From: QHXW01 sp035297145
GTDB lineage: Bacteria; Acidobacteriota; Terriglobia; Bryobacterales; Bryobacteraceae
DNA: 64,000 nt
Assembly (NCBI GenBank): GCA_035297145.1
Contig: DATGZN010000047.1
Span: 16,127 to 80,126 of the forward strand
Reading direction: 5' to 3'
Shown one piece after another: positions 23,206-33,400 of this stretch. The notes below the pieces were generated by a model. The model ran no database searches and had not been told where the DNA came from. It saw only the letters and a program-made list of their open reading frames with translations. Within the stretch, counting starts at the first letter, position 1, and each line of letters opens with the position of its first letter. The position numbers and the translations under genes were made by a program.

Positions 23206-24852
23206 TCACAGTCCTTCGGGCTTGGTTCCTACGTACTCCCAGCGCTGGAGTGCTATTGGCACGTTGCCGTTTTTCCAGACGAAATCGTGGAAATCTTTGA
23301 GGTTGAATTTATCGCCTTGGGTTTGACGCGCGTCGGCGAGCATGTCGAGAATTTGCAGCTTGCCGATTTGATAGCTGATGGCCTGTCCAGGGGTAGAGGC
23401 GAATTCGGCGGCTTCGGCGTGAGCGGTGGCCTTGTCCATGGGGACGGTTTTCTCGAGATAGTCGGCGGCCTGATCGATGGTGAATTGATTGGTGGCCAGT
23501 TTCACGTCGACGATTACGCGGAGAGCGCGCAGGCGCATGAAGCTGTAGATGATTTCGCGCGAGCGCGGGCTATCGTCGAATAATCCTGATTGCAGGGCCA
23601 TTTCTTCGGCATAGAAGCCGATGCCTTCGTTGGCACTGGAATCGTAGTAGTGGCGGCGGATGGGATCCTCGTTGGCCCAGGAAAGCGCGAGCTGGTAGTA
23701 GTGCATGCCCTCATGTACGATCATCACGCGCGGATCGCGGGCCGTGGCCAATGCGAAGAAGCCGAGCCACGGTGCCGGCGGGAAAACGTAGCTGGTGGCA
23801 TTTTCTTTGAGGCGCGTGGGGCCGGTGAGATCGTCGGGTTGAGGAACGGCGGGCAAGTCCGAGAAGTAAGAAGGCAGCGGCAGGTTCCAATAGTGCTGGA
23901 GCCAGGCGGGGAAGGCGAGAAATCCTTTCTTGCTGAGATACTCGCGAACGGCGGATTCGTCGCGCTTCTCGCGTGCGATTTGTTCCGCTTGGTTCGCGGG
24001 CAGCGGGAGCTGCGGAAGGCCGGCGTTTCGCTGCTTCTCATAGGTTTCGAATGACACCGCGCGCTGCCATTCGGATTCGCCCATGGCCAAGATCTGGTCG
24101 GGTGAGTAGGGCATGAGCGCCACGCTCTTGAGAAAGAACGCGTAATTTTTGCGGCCGATGGCGGTTTGTTTGGACATGGACGGCAGACGCTCGGTGAGCC
24201 ACTGGCTGAAGGACTCCAGGGCGGCGGCAGCTTTGTCAGTCGCTGCGTCGAATTGAGCGGCTGCGGGTGGGTCGAGCAACGGTTTGATTGCGGCGGCGGC
24301 TTTCAAGAGACGCGGGCGGATGTCCTTCAGGCTGGCAATTGCCAATTCCGCGAATGGTCGCGACGTTCGGTCGAGATTGGCCTTGGCGTCTTCGATGAGA
24401 CGCGGAATGGCGGTCATGCGGCGCAGGATCTCGCCCGAGCGCACAGGATCGATGGGCGGCGGTTGGAGTAGCCGGTCGAGAACGGCGCCGATGGTTTGAT
24501 CGATGTAGAAAGACGGATCGCGCTGCCAGTTTCGCGTTACGTACAATTCCCAACCCACGCGCGAGATGGCTGAGCCAATCAAACGATAATCGACCTGACG
24601 GGGGATGGCCCAGCGACCGGCGTCGATTTCCTTCCAGCGCTTCTCGAATACGGCCAGATCATCACGCTGTTGCGCGATGGATTGCGGCGACCAGTCGGGT
24701 GTCCAGTCGACGGGGCGGTCGATGCGGGGCATGTCATCGCCAGTGATGGGCTGGTGGATGGCGCGCCATGCCCAGAAATCGCGGGCGAGATCGTCGAGCG
24801 GGTCGGCGGAGAGTGCGGCGGAGAAGATCAGGATCAACGGAAACCAACGCAT
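23206..24852 (-). CDS. DUF885-family secreted metallopeptidase-like protein
   Basis: A 548-residue protein with a signal peptide (MRWFPLILIFSAALSADP). The family is thought to be zinc carboxypeptidases and carries H-E-x-x-P-G-H-H plus N-E-G-W-x-x-Y-x-E. Here the first motif reads VHEGMHYYQL (about residues 378-386), a shortened H-E-x-x-H, and the second NEGIGFYAEEM is intact. A C-terminal helical domain (YQIGKLQILDMLADAR) is typical. ATG 24852 is chosen over the frame start at 24912 because it opens the signal peptide. Four bases separate it from the GMC oxidoreductase stop, so it is the third gene of that operon. Confidence 0.85.
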   Translation of the reverse strand: MRWFPLILIFSAALSADPLDDLARDFWAWRAIHQPITGDDMPRIDRPVDWTPDWSPQSIAQQRDDLAVFEKRWKEIDAGRWAIPRQVDYRLIGSAISRVGWELYVTRNWQRDPSFYIDQTIGAVLDRLLQPPPIDPVRSGEILRRMTAIPRLIEDAKANLDRTSRPFAELAIASLKDIRPRLLKAAAAIKPLLDPPAAAQFDAATDKAAAALESFSQWLTERLPSMSKQTAIGRKNYAFFLKSVALMPYSPDQILAMGESEWQRAVSFETYEKQRNAGLPQLPLPANQAEQIAREKRDESAVREYLSKKGFLAFPAWLQHYWNLPLPSYFSDLPAVPQPDDLTGPTRLKENATSYVFPPAPWLGFFALATARDPRVMIVHEGMHYYQLALSWANEDPIRRHYYDSSANEGIGFYAEEMALQSGLFDDSPRSREIIYSFMRLRALRVIVDVKLATNQFTIDQAADYLEKTVPMDKATAHAEAAEFASTPGQAISYQIGKLQILDMLADARQTQGDKFNLKDFHDFVWKNGNVPIALQRWEYVGTKPEGL

Positions 24853-24856
24853 GAGG

Positions 24857-26506
24857 TTAGATGTTGTTCTGGCGGGCCTGTTGGGCGATGTGATCGGACG
24901 CACGATAGGCAAGCGCTTGTATTGTGCATGTCGGCTGGCAGCAAGCAGTCACCAAACTGCTGCCATCCACGAGGAAGAGATTGGGAACATCGTGCGCGCG
25001 GTGATTGCGGTTGACAACGGAGGTCTTCGGATCGTCGCCCATGCGGCAAGTGCCGAGCAGGTGATTGTGGGGAAGGAGTGATTCCTCCGATGTGTCGGGC
25101 CAAGCCTTCAGAGCTCCGGCGGCTTCGAGAATCTCCATCTGACGATCGAGCAGGAACTTCATGTTGCGCACGTCGTCGGGGTGAAAATCAAATGTCACAC
25201 GCATGGCGGGCAGGCCCGAGGGGTCCTTCATGTTCGGATCGAGCGAGATGCTGTTCTGCTCGCGGGCGAGACAGGTGGCGTGCGCCAGCAGGCTCATGGT
25301 GCGGTTGAAATTTTTGCCGACCATGGCTTTCCACTGGTGGCCCCAGCGCGGCGCATCGGGTGGAAGGCCGGTAAGAGCAAAGCTGGCGGGATAAAAATCG
25401 AACCGCGCGTCGATACCACCGCCACCGTGGAAGCCGCGCTTGGGATCGGGCTCATAGAAATCGTGGATCGCGCGCGTGGCCTGTATGCTCTTATATTCGT
25501 TCAGCGGGTGTTCGAAGGTGCCGTGGACTTCGTATCCGGCGTCGACCATCAGGTATTTGCCGACGAGGCCATTGGAGTTGGCTAGGCCTTGCGGGAACTG
25601 GCTGGACTTGGACATCAGCAGCAGGCGCGGTGTCTCGCTTCCGTTAGCGCAGACAACTACGGCCTTGGCGCGCTGGAACACTTCGCGGCGGTCGGCGTCG
25701 AAGTAGATGGCGCCGGTCACACGTCCGGCCGAGCTGATTTCGATTTTGCGGGTGTAAGAGTTCGGGCGAATTTCGCAGCGGCCGGTTTTCTCGGCAATGG
25801 GAATGACGGTGGCCAGCGTACTCGATTTCGCCCGCACCTCACAGCCGAAGTATTCGCAGAAACCGCAGTGCAGGCAGGCGCCGCGGCCGCGATACGGTTG
25901 CGAGAGAATCGCCATGGGCGCGGGAAATGGATGCAGGCCGAGTTTGCGAGTCGCGCGCTCAAATAGCACGCCGGAGGATTTTATGGGCAATGGCGGCAGG
26001 GGATAGGGCTTCGATCGCCAGGCTTCGAACGGGTTCGCGCCTGCGAGGCCCGAAACGCCCAGTTCCTCTTCGGCCTTGGTGTAGTAGGGTTCGAGATCGG
26101 CGTAAGTGATGGGCCAGTCCGCGAGTGACGCGCCTTGGACGCCACCCCATTTGCTCTTTTGCCGGAAGTCGGATTCCCACAGCCGCCAATAGTTCGCGGT
26201 GAAGTGCACCGATCCGCCGCCGACTTGACGGCCATATTGAATGAACTTCTGGTTGGGGACCTTGGCTGTTTCGGAGTCGGACGTGCGATAGGTGTGCGGC
26301 TGGCGAGCGAGATGATTCGTCATGCCGCTTAAGACGGTGTTCTTGATCTCGTCATGCTCGAAGTCTTTTTCGCGCAAATAGGGGCCTTGTTCGAGCACCA
26401 CAACGCTGAAGCCGGCGGTGGATAGCTGCTTGGCCATGATGCCGCCCGATGCTCCGGCGCCGATGATGAGAAAGTCGACTTCATCGTCCGGACGGTACTG
26501 CTTCAT
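24857..26506 (-). CDS. GMC-family FAD oxidoreductase (gluconate/glucose dehydrogenase-like)
   Basis: A 549-residue flavoprotein. FAD binding is shown by DFLIIGAGASGGIMAKQL near the N-terminus. GRGACLHCGFCEYFGCEV (a Cys-rich C-x2-C-x2-C...C stretch) resembles the iron-sulfur region of bacterial glucose dehydrogenase catalytic subunits. The C-terminal HNHLLGTCRMG carries the active-site His, and QPTCTIQALAYRASDHI is the final FAD motif, with Gln where N-P-T is usual. It should oxidise a sugar or polyol and pass electrons to the membrane. It overlaps the small subunit by four bases; no own TAT signal is seen, so it may be exported with that subunit. Confidence 0.88.
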   Translation of the reverse strand: MKQYRPDDEVDFLIIGAGASGGIMAKQLSTAGFSVVVLEQGPYLREKDFEHDEIKNTVLSGMTNHLARQPHTYRTSDSETAKVPNQKFIQYGRQVGGGSVHFTANYWRLWESDFRQKSKWGGVQGASLADWPITYADLEPYYTKAEEELGVSGLAGANPFEAWRSKPYPLPPLPIKSSGVLFERATRKLGLHPFPAPMAILSQPYRGRGACLHCGFCEYFGCEVRAKSSTLATVIPIAEKTGRCEIRPNSYTRKIEISSAGRVTGAIYFDADRREVFQRAKAVVVCANGSETPRLLLMSKSSQFPQGLANSNGLVGKYLMVDAGYEVHGTFEHPLNEYKSIQATRAIHDFYEPDPKRGFHGGGGIDARFDFYPASFALTGLPPDAPRWGHQWKAMVGKNFNRTMSLLAHATCLAREQNSISLDPNMKDPSGLPAMRVTFDFHPDDVRNMKFLLDRQMEILEAAGALKAWPDTSEESLLPHNHLLGTCRMGDDPKTSVVNRNHRAHDVPNLFLVDGSSLVTACCQPTCTIQALAYRASDHIAQQARQNNI

Positions 26507-27054
26507 CCCCTGGGCTCCGCGTCGTAGTAGCCGAAGGGAGGTTCAAACTGAAATCGGTCTTCGAAGCCGATGAGCTTCCAGCCGATTTGATCGCGATTTC
26601 CGCCGTAACTGGGATTGCCGAAGAAGCCTAGTGCGGTGTGGGTGCGGACTAATTCGAAGAAGTCGGTCTTCTCGATGGCATGGAGAAGGCGGATTTGCTG
26701 GGCGGGCTGCAAGCCGGCGATGTTTTGTGAGCCGGGAAAAAGAGCGTCGCGCCTGGCTTGCAGATCTTTCAGACCTTCGGTGTAGAGTGCGCGTTTATCC
26801 TGATCGAAAGTGGCGAGGGCGCGATCAATGAAGTAAATGACACCGGCCTCGCGGGCGCCGGGTGTGTCATCCGCGGGGATGATCTGTGCGGCGATGGCCT
26901 CGATTTCCCTGGCTTCGGCGGCATTGAGAATACTCAGGGGCGGCGGCTGAGCGGAACGTGCCGCCTGGTGCGCGTGTTGCTGCGCGGCGAGAACCGCTGC
27001 GGCCACGGGCGTTGCTGCGAGCAAGTGGCGACGCGTGATGCGGACTGGTGACAT
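26503..27054 (-). CDS. Gluconate 2-dehydrogenase subunit 3-like protein, TAT-exported
   Basis: A 183-residue small subunit. A twin-arginine signal (RITRRHLLAATPVAAAVLAA) precedes a domain with AREIEAIAAQIIPADDTPGAREAGVIYFIDRAL, characteristic of the subunit-3 family, here cited as the adjacent blocks AAQIIPADDTPGA and GVIYFIDRAL. It partners the GMC flavoprotein in membrane-bound sugar dehydrogenases and provides its TAT hitch-hiker signal. No cytochrome c subunit is encoded nearby. It is the first gene of the operon that ends with DUF885. Confidence 0.87.
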   Translation of the reverse strand: MSPVRITRRHLLAATPVAAAVLAAQQHAHQAARSAQPPPLSILNAAEAREIEAIAAQIIPADDTPGAREAGVIYFIDRALATFDQDKRALYTEGLKDLQARRDALFPGSQNIAGLQPAQQIRLLHAIEKTDFFELVRTHTALGFFGNPSYGGNRDQIGWKLIGFEDRFQFEPPFGYYDAEPRG

Positions 27055-27090
27055 GATCGATCCAGTCTAACAGCACACGAACAGACGGCA

Positions 27091-27136
27091 GGGCAATTCG
27101 GGGACAGGCAATCCGGGGCAATTCGGGGACAGGCAA
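27091..27136 (+). repeat. Two 21-bp direct repeats with GGGGACAGGC core
   Basis: Identical 21-base units at 27091-27111 and 27116-27136, each beginning GGGCAATTCGGGGACAGG, separated by TCCG. The second copy also forms the left arm of the inverted repeat listed next. Confidence 0.9.
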
Positions 27137-27210
27137 CGAAATTCCGGATCGGGCACCCGCCATTTCCGTGATTGTATTCGCCGGAATTTCGAAGCCAGTC
27201 CCCGAATTGC
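27118..27210. repeat. Long imperfect inverted repeat (REP-like)
   Basis: GCAATTCGGGGAC (27118-27130) pairs with GTCCCCGAATTGC (27198-27210), and GAAATTCCGG (27138-27147) with CCGGAATTTC (27181-27190). The two 7-base spacers between these arms pair only partly. The result is a hairpin of about 30 bases per arm with a 33-base loop, ending three bases beyond the stop of the Gfo/Idh gene. It could terminate that gene or be a mobile REP-type element. Confidence 0.85.
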
Positions 27211-27212
27211 AG

Positions 27213-28499
27213 TTAGATCAAGTCCCAAGGTTTGCGTGGCTGGCGAGAGAGGAGCTTCGACGCTTCGCGGTCGTCGGTGAAGTCTTCCGTATCGGTGTTC
27301 CAGTGCAGCTTCTTGCCGGTTTTGAACGCGATGTTCCCGAGGTGAGCGACAGTGGTGGAACGGTGGCCGATCTCGACTTCGGCGTTGGGCGGTTTTCGGG
27401 AGCGCACGCAGTCGATGAAGTTGGCGGCGTGGAGCTTGGTGGCATCTGTGGTGTTCATCTGCTTGCGCTCGAGAGTACTTTTCGGCTCGGGATAGATTTC
27501 GTAGCCGATGCGGTCGGCGTAGAGAGCGGCGTTGGTGCCGTAGAACGCCATGCCGTTGGGGCGATCCTCGGCGCCCTTGGCGTTGTAATACTTCATGCCG
27601 GGGGTGCGGCCACCCACGCCGTGGCCGTTCAGCAGGCAGGATTCATAGCTCATGACGAAGCCGGGATATTCGTAGGTGACTTGCAAAACGTCGGGAATCT
27701 CGCCGGCATCTCGCAGGCTGAAGCGTCCGCCACTGGCGGCGATGGTCTGGGGTGCGGTGACGCCCATCACTTGCTGGACGGTGTCGAGACGGTGGGTGCC
27801 GAAATCGGTGATGTAGCCGCCTGAGTAGTCCCAGAACCAGCGGTAGGTGACCAGAAAGCGTTTGCGGTTGAAAGGCACGAGAGGCGCAGGGCCGAGATAG
27901 AAATCCCAATCGAGACCGGCGGGCGGCTCGGAATCGGGTTCGCGGCCGATGCCCTGTGGAAACCAGTTCGCATAATTCCAGACGCGGACCCAGTTCACTT
28001 TGCCCAGGGCGCCGGATTGAACGATCTCCTGAACCTCGCGAAAGTGCGGTGAGGACCGGTGCTGCGTGCCAGCCTGTACGATGCGGTTGTAACGGCGCGC
28101 GGCGTTCACCATGGCACGGCCTTCGCCCACGTTGTGCGCCAGGGGCTTCTCGACGTACACGTCCTTACCAGCCTGGCAGGCGAGCACCGCGATGGCGGCG
28201 TGCCAGTGATCGGGGGTGGCGATGAGCACGGCGTCGATATCTTTCCGGTCGAAGAGCCGGCGGAAATCCTGATAGGCGTTGGCGGCGGGGCTGGCCCATT
28301 CTTTGGAGCGTTCCGCGTTGGGAAGGTAGACGTCGGCGGTGGCGGCGAACTCGACGCCGGGCGCTTCGCGCATGAGTCCGGCGACGTAGCGGCCTCGGCC
28401 TCCGCAACCGATGAGACCGACGGTTACACGGTCATTCGCGCCGATCACGCGCTGGGCGGCGGCCAGACCCACCGTGCCGAGAAATTCGCGTCTTTGCAT
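27213..28499 (-). CDS. Gfo/Idh/MocA-family oxidoreductase with TAT-like signal
   Basis: A 428-residue NAD(P)-dependent sugar oxidoreductase or glycoside-opening enzyme. MQRREFLGTVGLAAAQ is a twin-arginine-type signal. The Rossmann loop is VTVGLIGCGGRGRYVAGL, with ATADVYLPNAERS, VLIATPDHWHAAIAVLACQ and EKPLAHNVGEG (catalytic Lys). The C-terminal alpha/beta domain carries YSGGYITDFGTHRLDTVQQVM, the metal- or substrate-side region. Many such TAT-exported members occur in Acidobacteria and Planctomycetes. A function in glycan breakdown is inferred. It is a single gene; 299 bases upstream separate it from the radical SAM gene. Confidence 0.88.
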   Translation of the reverse strand: MQRREFLGTVGLAAAQRVIGANDRVTVGLIGCGGRGRYVAGLMREAPGVEFAATADVYLPNAERSKEWASPAANAYQDFRRLFDRKDIDAVLIATPDHWHAAIAVLACQAGKDVYVEKPLAHNVGEGRAMVNAARRYNRIVQAGTQHRSSPHFREVQEIVQSGALGKVNWVRVWNYANWFPQGIGREPDSEPPAGLDWDFYLGPAPLVPFNRKRFLVTYRWFWDYSGGYITDFGTHRLDTVQQVMGVTAPQTIAASGGRFSLRDAGEIPDVLQVTYEYPGFVMSYESCLLNGHGVGGRTPGMKYYNAKGAEDRPNGMAFYGTNAALYADRIGYEIYPEPKSTLERKQMNTTDATKLHAANFIDCVRSRKPPNAEVEIGHRSTTVAHLGNIAFKTGKKLHWNTDTEDFTDDREASKLLSRQPRKPWDLI

Positions 28500-28649
28500 G
28501 AGTCGATTATCACGCCGCCGCTAGATAGTGCGCTAATTCTGGGTTGATCGATGGCGCCGAACGTCGATCGACAGATATAGCGCAGGGACACGCGCCGTTT
28601 GCGGGTACCTGCGGCTGTGAGGTAGGCACGTGAGAAAAGCCGCGTGTAT

Positions 28650-28680
28650 CCCGCCAACCCCGCGGTATCCCCGCGCTACA
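28650..28680. repeat. Dispersed REP-like repeat, copy 1
   Basis: This 31-base stretch matches 47038-47068 at 27 of 31 positions. The inner CGCGGTAtCCCCGCG is a short palindrome. It lies in the 299-base gap between the Gfo/Idh and radical SAM genes, where nothing else recognisable was seen apart from a GATATCTGATATC block at about 28748. Confidence 0.7.
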
Positions 28681-28798
28681 GGGATGGGTGTTTCATTCGG
28701 AACAATGTCGCCAGTGACAAGACCGCCGCCGCTACGCCGGGCGCTGCCGATATCTGATATCATTATTCCAGACCTTTAAATCCTGAAAAGTTGAAATA

Positions 28799-30436
28799 AT
28801 GCCAACGCATCCTAAGGGCTCCGCTGCCCGTGTCCTCCTCACATCCGTTTTTGGGCCATATGCGCGTGACGACGAATTTGGCAGCCGCGCCATCAACCCC
28901 ATGGAGCTTTATCACAACCAGGTAACGCGCGCGCAAGGCGCGTTTTCGCCGCGGATGTTCCACCGCTCGTGGGGCATCATGATGATCCAGGAGAATATCT
29001 CCGCGCCGTCGACGGTGCTCGACTTTCCCACGCGCGAGGATTTCGCGCGGGAGCTGACCAAGCAGCGGTATGACGTCGTGGGGATCTCATCGATCATCGT
29101 CAATGTGGGCAAGGTGCGGGAGATGTGCCGGATGGTGCGGCAGCTTTCGCCAGATTCGGTGATCGTGGTGGGCGGGCATGTGGCGGCGATTCCGGGAATT
29201 GAGTATCTGGTCGACGCCGACCATGTGGTGAAGGGCGACGGGATTTCCTGGATGCGGCGCTTTCTGGGCGAGGACCCGGACGGGCCGATCCGGCATCCGG
29301 AAATCGTCTCGGCTTTCGGACAGCGCGCCGTGGGACTGCGGCTGCCTGCGCGGCGCGGCGCCACGGCGGCTACGCTGATTCCTTCGGTGGGCTGCCCGAT
29401 GGGGTGCAACTTCTGCACGACTTCCGCGTTTTTCGGAGGCAAAGGCAAGTTTCTCAACTTCTACGAATCGGGTGCTGAGCTGTTCAGCATCATGAGCCGC
29501 TTGGAATCCCGGCTCAAGGTGCATTCGTTCTTTGTGATGGATGAGAACTTCCTGCTCTACCGCAAGCGCGCCATGGAGTTGTTGGAAAGGATGCAGAAGG
29601 CGGGAAAGAGTTGGGAGCTGTACGTATTCTCCTCGGTGAACGCCATTCGCAAGTACACCATGGAGGAACTGGTGGCGCTGGGGGTTTCCTGGATTTGGAT
29701 GGGACTCGAGTCACCGCACTCGACGTACGCCAAGCTGGAGAGCGCCGACACGATGCAGTTGACGCGAGAGTTGCATCAGCACGGGATCAAACTGCTGGGT
29801 TCGACGATCGTGGGCCTGGAGCATCACACGCCGGAGAATATTCGCGAAGACATCGAGTACGCGGTGGCGCATGACACGGATTTCCATCAATTCATGCTCT
29901 ACACGCCGGTGCCCGGTACGCCGCTCTACAGCGAAATGGCGGAGCAGGGTAGGCTGCTGGATGTGAACCTGGCGGACATCCACGGTCAGGACAAGTTCAA
30001 CTTCCAGCACGCGGCGATTTCGCGCGAGGATTCCAAGAAGTTTTTGGACTGGGCTTTCTGGCGCGACTTCGAGCGAAACGGCCCGAGCCTGTTTCGCATT
30101 TGCCGGACAACGCTGGAAGGTTGGAAGCGCTATAAAGACGATCCGGACCGGCGCATCCGTGAGCGTTTCGCCCGCGAAATGGCCGCGCTGAAGACCACCT
30201 ATTCCGGACTTCTGTGGGCCATGGAGCGGCAACTCCGGGAGACCAATGAGAACGTCAGCCAGAAGATCCACGCACTGCGCCGCGAGCTGGCGGAGGAGTT
30301 CGGCTGGTGGTCGAGAGTTACAGCTAAACTCGTCGGGCCGGCACTCCTCTGGACCACGCGCCGCGAGGAGAAGCGCCTGGCGCGTGGAGTGACCTACGAG
30401 CCGAAGATGATTGTCGAGCGCCGCAACTGGGCGTAG
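28799..30436 (+). CDS. B12-binding domain radical SAM protein
   Basis: A 545-residue enzyme. The N-terminal 180 residues look like the cobalamin-binding Rossmann domain (VVGISSIIVNVGKVREM, VIVVGGHVAAIPGIEYLV). The radical SAM core has the [4Fe-4S] motif CPMGCNFC (C-x3-C-x2-C) followed by FVMDENFLLYRKRAMELLERM and LGVSWIWMGLESPH. The C-terminal 130 residues are helical. B12-type radical SAM enzymes methylate or rearrange carbon skeletons, for example in hopanoid or peptide biosynthesis; the substrate here cannot be told. ATG 28799 is preceded by an A/T-rich stretch. It ends six bases from the convergent TonB-dependent receptor. Confidence 0.88.
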   Translation: MPTHPKGSAARVLLTSVFGPYARDDEFGSRAINPMELYHNQVTRAQGAFSPRMFHRSWGIMMIQENISAPSTVLDFPTREDFARELTKQRYDVVGISSIIVNVGKVREMCRMVRQLSPDSVIVVGGHVAAIPGIEYLVDADHVVKGDGISWMRRFLGEDPDGPIRHPEIVSAFGQRAVGLRLPARRGATAATLIPSVGCPMGCNFCTTSAFFGGKGKFLNFYESGAELFSIMSRLESRLKVHSFFVMDENFLLYRKRAMELLERMQKAGKSWELYVFSSVNAIRKYTMEELVALGVSWIWMGLESPHSTYAKLESADTMQLTRELHQHGIKLLGSTIVGLEHHTPENIREDIEYAVAHDTDFHQFMLYTPVPGTPLYSEMAEQGRLLDVNLADIHGQDKFNFQHAAISREDSKKFLDWAFWRDFERNGPSLFRICRTTLEGWKRYKDDPDRRIRERFAREMAALKTTYSGLLWAMERQLRETNENVSQKIHALRRELAEEFGWWSRVTAKLVGPALLWTTRREEKRLARGVTYEPKMIVERRNWA

Positions 30437-30442
30437 TCGCGC

Positions 30443-33400
30443 TTAAAACAGCAGCTTCAATCCCAACTGAATGTGCCGCGGATCCTGCGCCGAGAGGATC
30501 TGTCCGAATGTGGGTGACCCGATGAAATTGTCGGGCAAGTTCAAATTCGGATGGTTCACGAGGTTGAACGATTCGGCGCGAAACTGCAGCGACATGCCCT
30601 CGCGGATCCGGGTATTCTTCACGAGCGAGAGGTTCACGGATTGGAACCCTGGGCCTTGAAGAATGTTGCGTCCGGCGTTGCCGAAACTGCCGAACGGAGG
30701 AATCGCAAACGCCGCGGTGTTGAACCACTGGTTGGGGTTCGGGTCGCTGACGTGCGGATTCCCCACAACGTTCGGACGATCATTGGCGCCGCCGAATCCC
30801 AGGATGGATGTGCCCGTGTTGCTGTTATCGAGATCCGGCAGTAGCGCCACGGTGAATGGCTGGCCTGTCTGGAAAGTGAGAATGCCGAAAGTCTGCCATC
30901 CTCCGAGGAGCGTATTGATCCAGGCCTGGTCGAAGCGGTGCGTGGGCAGATTGTAGGAGTAGCTGAGCGACAGGCGGCTCCGAACATCAAAATTCGAGAG
31001 GCCGCGCTCGGCGCGCAGATTGTAGCTGTCCTGCGGAAAATTCGCATCGCCGGCGCTGGAGAAGAAATCTGAGGCATCGTCAATGGACTTCGACCAGGTG
31101 TAGGAAGCGAGCACGGAGAGACCGGTGGTGAGCCGTTGCTGAAAACGCGCTTGCAGACTGTGATAGACCGAGTTGGCCACGGATTCGAGCTGGTCGATAT
31201 CGGCGAACAAGGGATTTGGACGCAGGTTGGGCTGCCGCGGGCTGGGTTGAGCCTGATTGATATCGCGCGCGGTCAATAGGTCGGTTCCCTTGGAACCAAC
31301 GTACGCGATCTCAGCAACGCGACTTTTCCCGATCTGTTGCTGGATGCCGAAATTCCACTGCTGGACGTAAGGATTATGGAAATTCCGCTGGTAAGAGAGC
31401 GCGGAGGGCGGATACGGAAAAGGATAGTTCTGCGGAAAGGGGTTGTTCAGAATTAGCGGCGCCGTCGGCAGAGTCTCGTAGACGTTGAAGTTGAAATATG
31501 GCGGGTTGAAGTACAAACCCTCGCCGGTAGCCAGTGCGCCCTGATCGTAGTAAATGCCGTAGCCCGCCCGAAACACGCGGCTGCGATTTCCAGGCGACCA
31601 CGCGACACCCAGGCGCGGCGCCCAGTTGTCGCGGTTCGGTTGATAGCCGCTGCGGGGAATTCCGTTGGTCCCCACCTGCACAAGCCCGCCAGTCGCCGGG
31701 TCGAAGATATTGGCGCGGTTTTGCGCGTCCACCGGCGGGGCGTTGTATTCGTAGCGCACGCCGAGCGAGAGGGTCAAATCGGGCCGAACGCGAAACGTAT
31801 CCTGGCCGAAATAGTAAGTGCTGTAGGTGCGCAGGTGCTCGGGGTTATCGAGTGTAGCGCCGGCGGAGACGGTCGGCAGTCCGAGCAGCAGTTCCTCGAG
31901 CGGATTTCCGGTGATGAGACCGAGAAAGTCGATGAAGCCGCGCGCCTCTTCATCACGGTAAGCGTTCTGCCGCAGGTTGCGAAGATCCACGCCGAACCGG
32001 AAAAGGTGACGGCCGTGGTTGTATGTGACCTGGTCGGTGAGCTCGAGGATGTTGGAAGAGCTGTGCTGGGGGTTGTTGTAATCATCGCCCAGCGGCGAGT
32101 AGCCGGTGACGTTGATGAGGGTCAGTCCGAAGTCACGCGGATTGTTCGAGAGGTTGGGGATCCCGAGTTGGCTGTTGACATCGTGGCCGATGTTCTGCTG
32201 GTACGTGCCGGCGGAAACACGATTGTATCCAGCGCGCAGCTCGTTGATGATGTTGGCGGAAAGCGCGTGGGTTTCGCCCAGCATCACATTTTGGGCGCGA
32301 CGCGGCACGGTGGTTCCGTAGCCGGGCACAAGGGCGAAGCCCGATCCGGAGAAGGGATCGTATAGATTGAGGTCGGCGAAGCTATAGCGGAAAGAAAGGT
32401 CGCTGGACGGAGCGAGCGAATGGTCTATGCGCACGTCGAACTGGTCATTGCGCTCGCGTTCCACGGGGGACGACACAAAGTTCTGTTCGGGGACATTGCG
32501 GTTGGGCAGAGGATAGAGAGCAGCGACCGCGGCGCCGGTGGGATCTTGCAGCGAAGCAGGGATCTGGTTGCCCGCAAACGGCTGCTGCGTGAAGGGATTG
32601 ATCGCGGTGAGGCCGCTATTCGCAAAGTTGCCGGTGCGCTCGGCGAGTGTGGGCACATTGCTCACCTGCGTGATGCCGTCCCGTATCCGGGTGCCTTCGT
32701 AGTCGGCGAAGAAGAAGGTGCGGTTTTTTCGGATCGGACCACCCAGAGTGGCACCGAACTGGTTGCGCTGATATTGCGGCTTGGCGGCGTCGGATGGCGC
32801 GAAGAAGTTGCGCGCGTCGAGTGCTCCATTGCGGAAGAATTCGTAGGCGTCCCCGTGGAGTGTGTTACTGCCCGATTTCAGCACGACGTTGACCTGGCCG
32901 CCAGAGTTGCGTCCGAACGTGGAATCGAAGACGCTAGTGAGGACCTCGAACTCCTGAACGGCGTCTACGGTTGGCGTTATACCGAACGAGTTGAGTTTCG
33001 GGTCGCCATTGTAGATGCCATCGAGGAGGAAGTTGTTGGCGTCCTCGCGGCCTCCGTTAATATTCAGGGCGATATCGCCGAGAACGGCGCCGGCGGAACC
33101 TTGCGCAGCAGGAACCGCTCCGGGGACGAGGAGCGCGAGATTGTAGAAATTACGCCCGTCGAGCGGCAGGCCGGTAACGTTGCGGTTTTCAATGAGCGTT
33201 CCCATGGCGGCGGAGTCGGTTTTCACCATGGCTGGCGCCGCCGTCACCTCGACAGTGTCGGTTCGGTTGCCGGCGAGAAGGGACACGTCGACCCGCAGTT
33301 CCTGGTCGAGCGCCAGGGTAAGCTCCTGGACATAATCTCGATAGCCGGTGCGCGCGACTTCCAACCGGTAATGGCCCGGCGCGAGCGTGGCGACCAGAAA

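Noticed and set aside
27118..27210. Insertion sequence
   Set aside because: The inverted arms enclose only 33 bases and no transposase; a REP-like element or terminator fits better.
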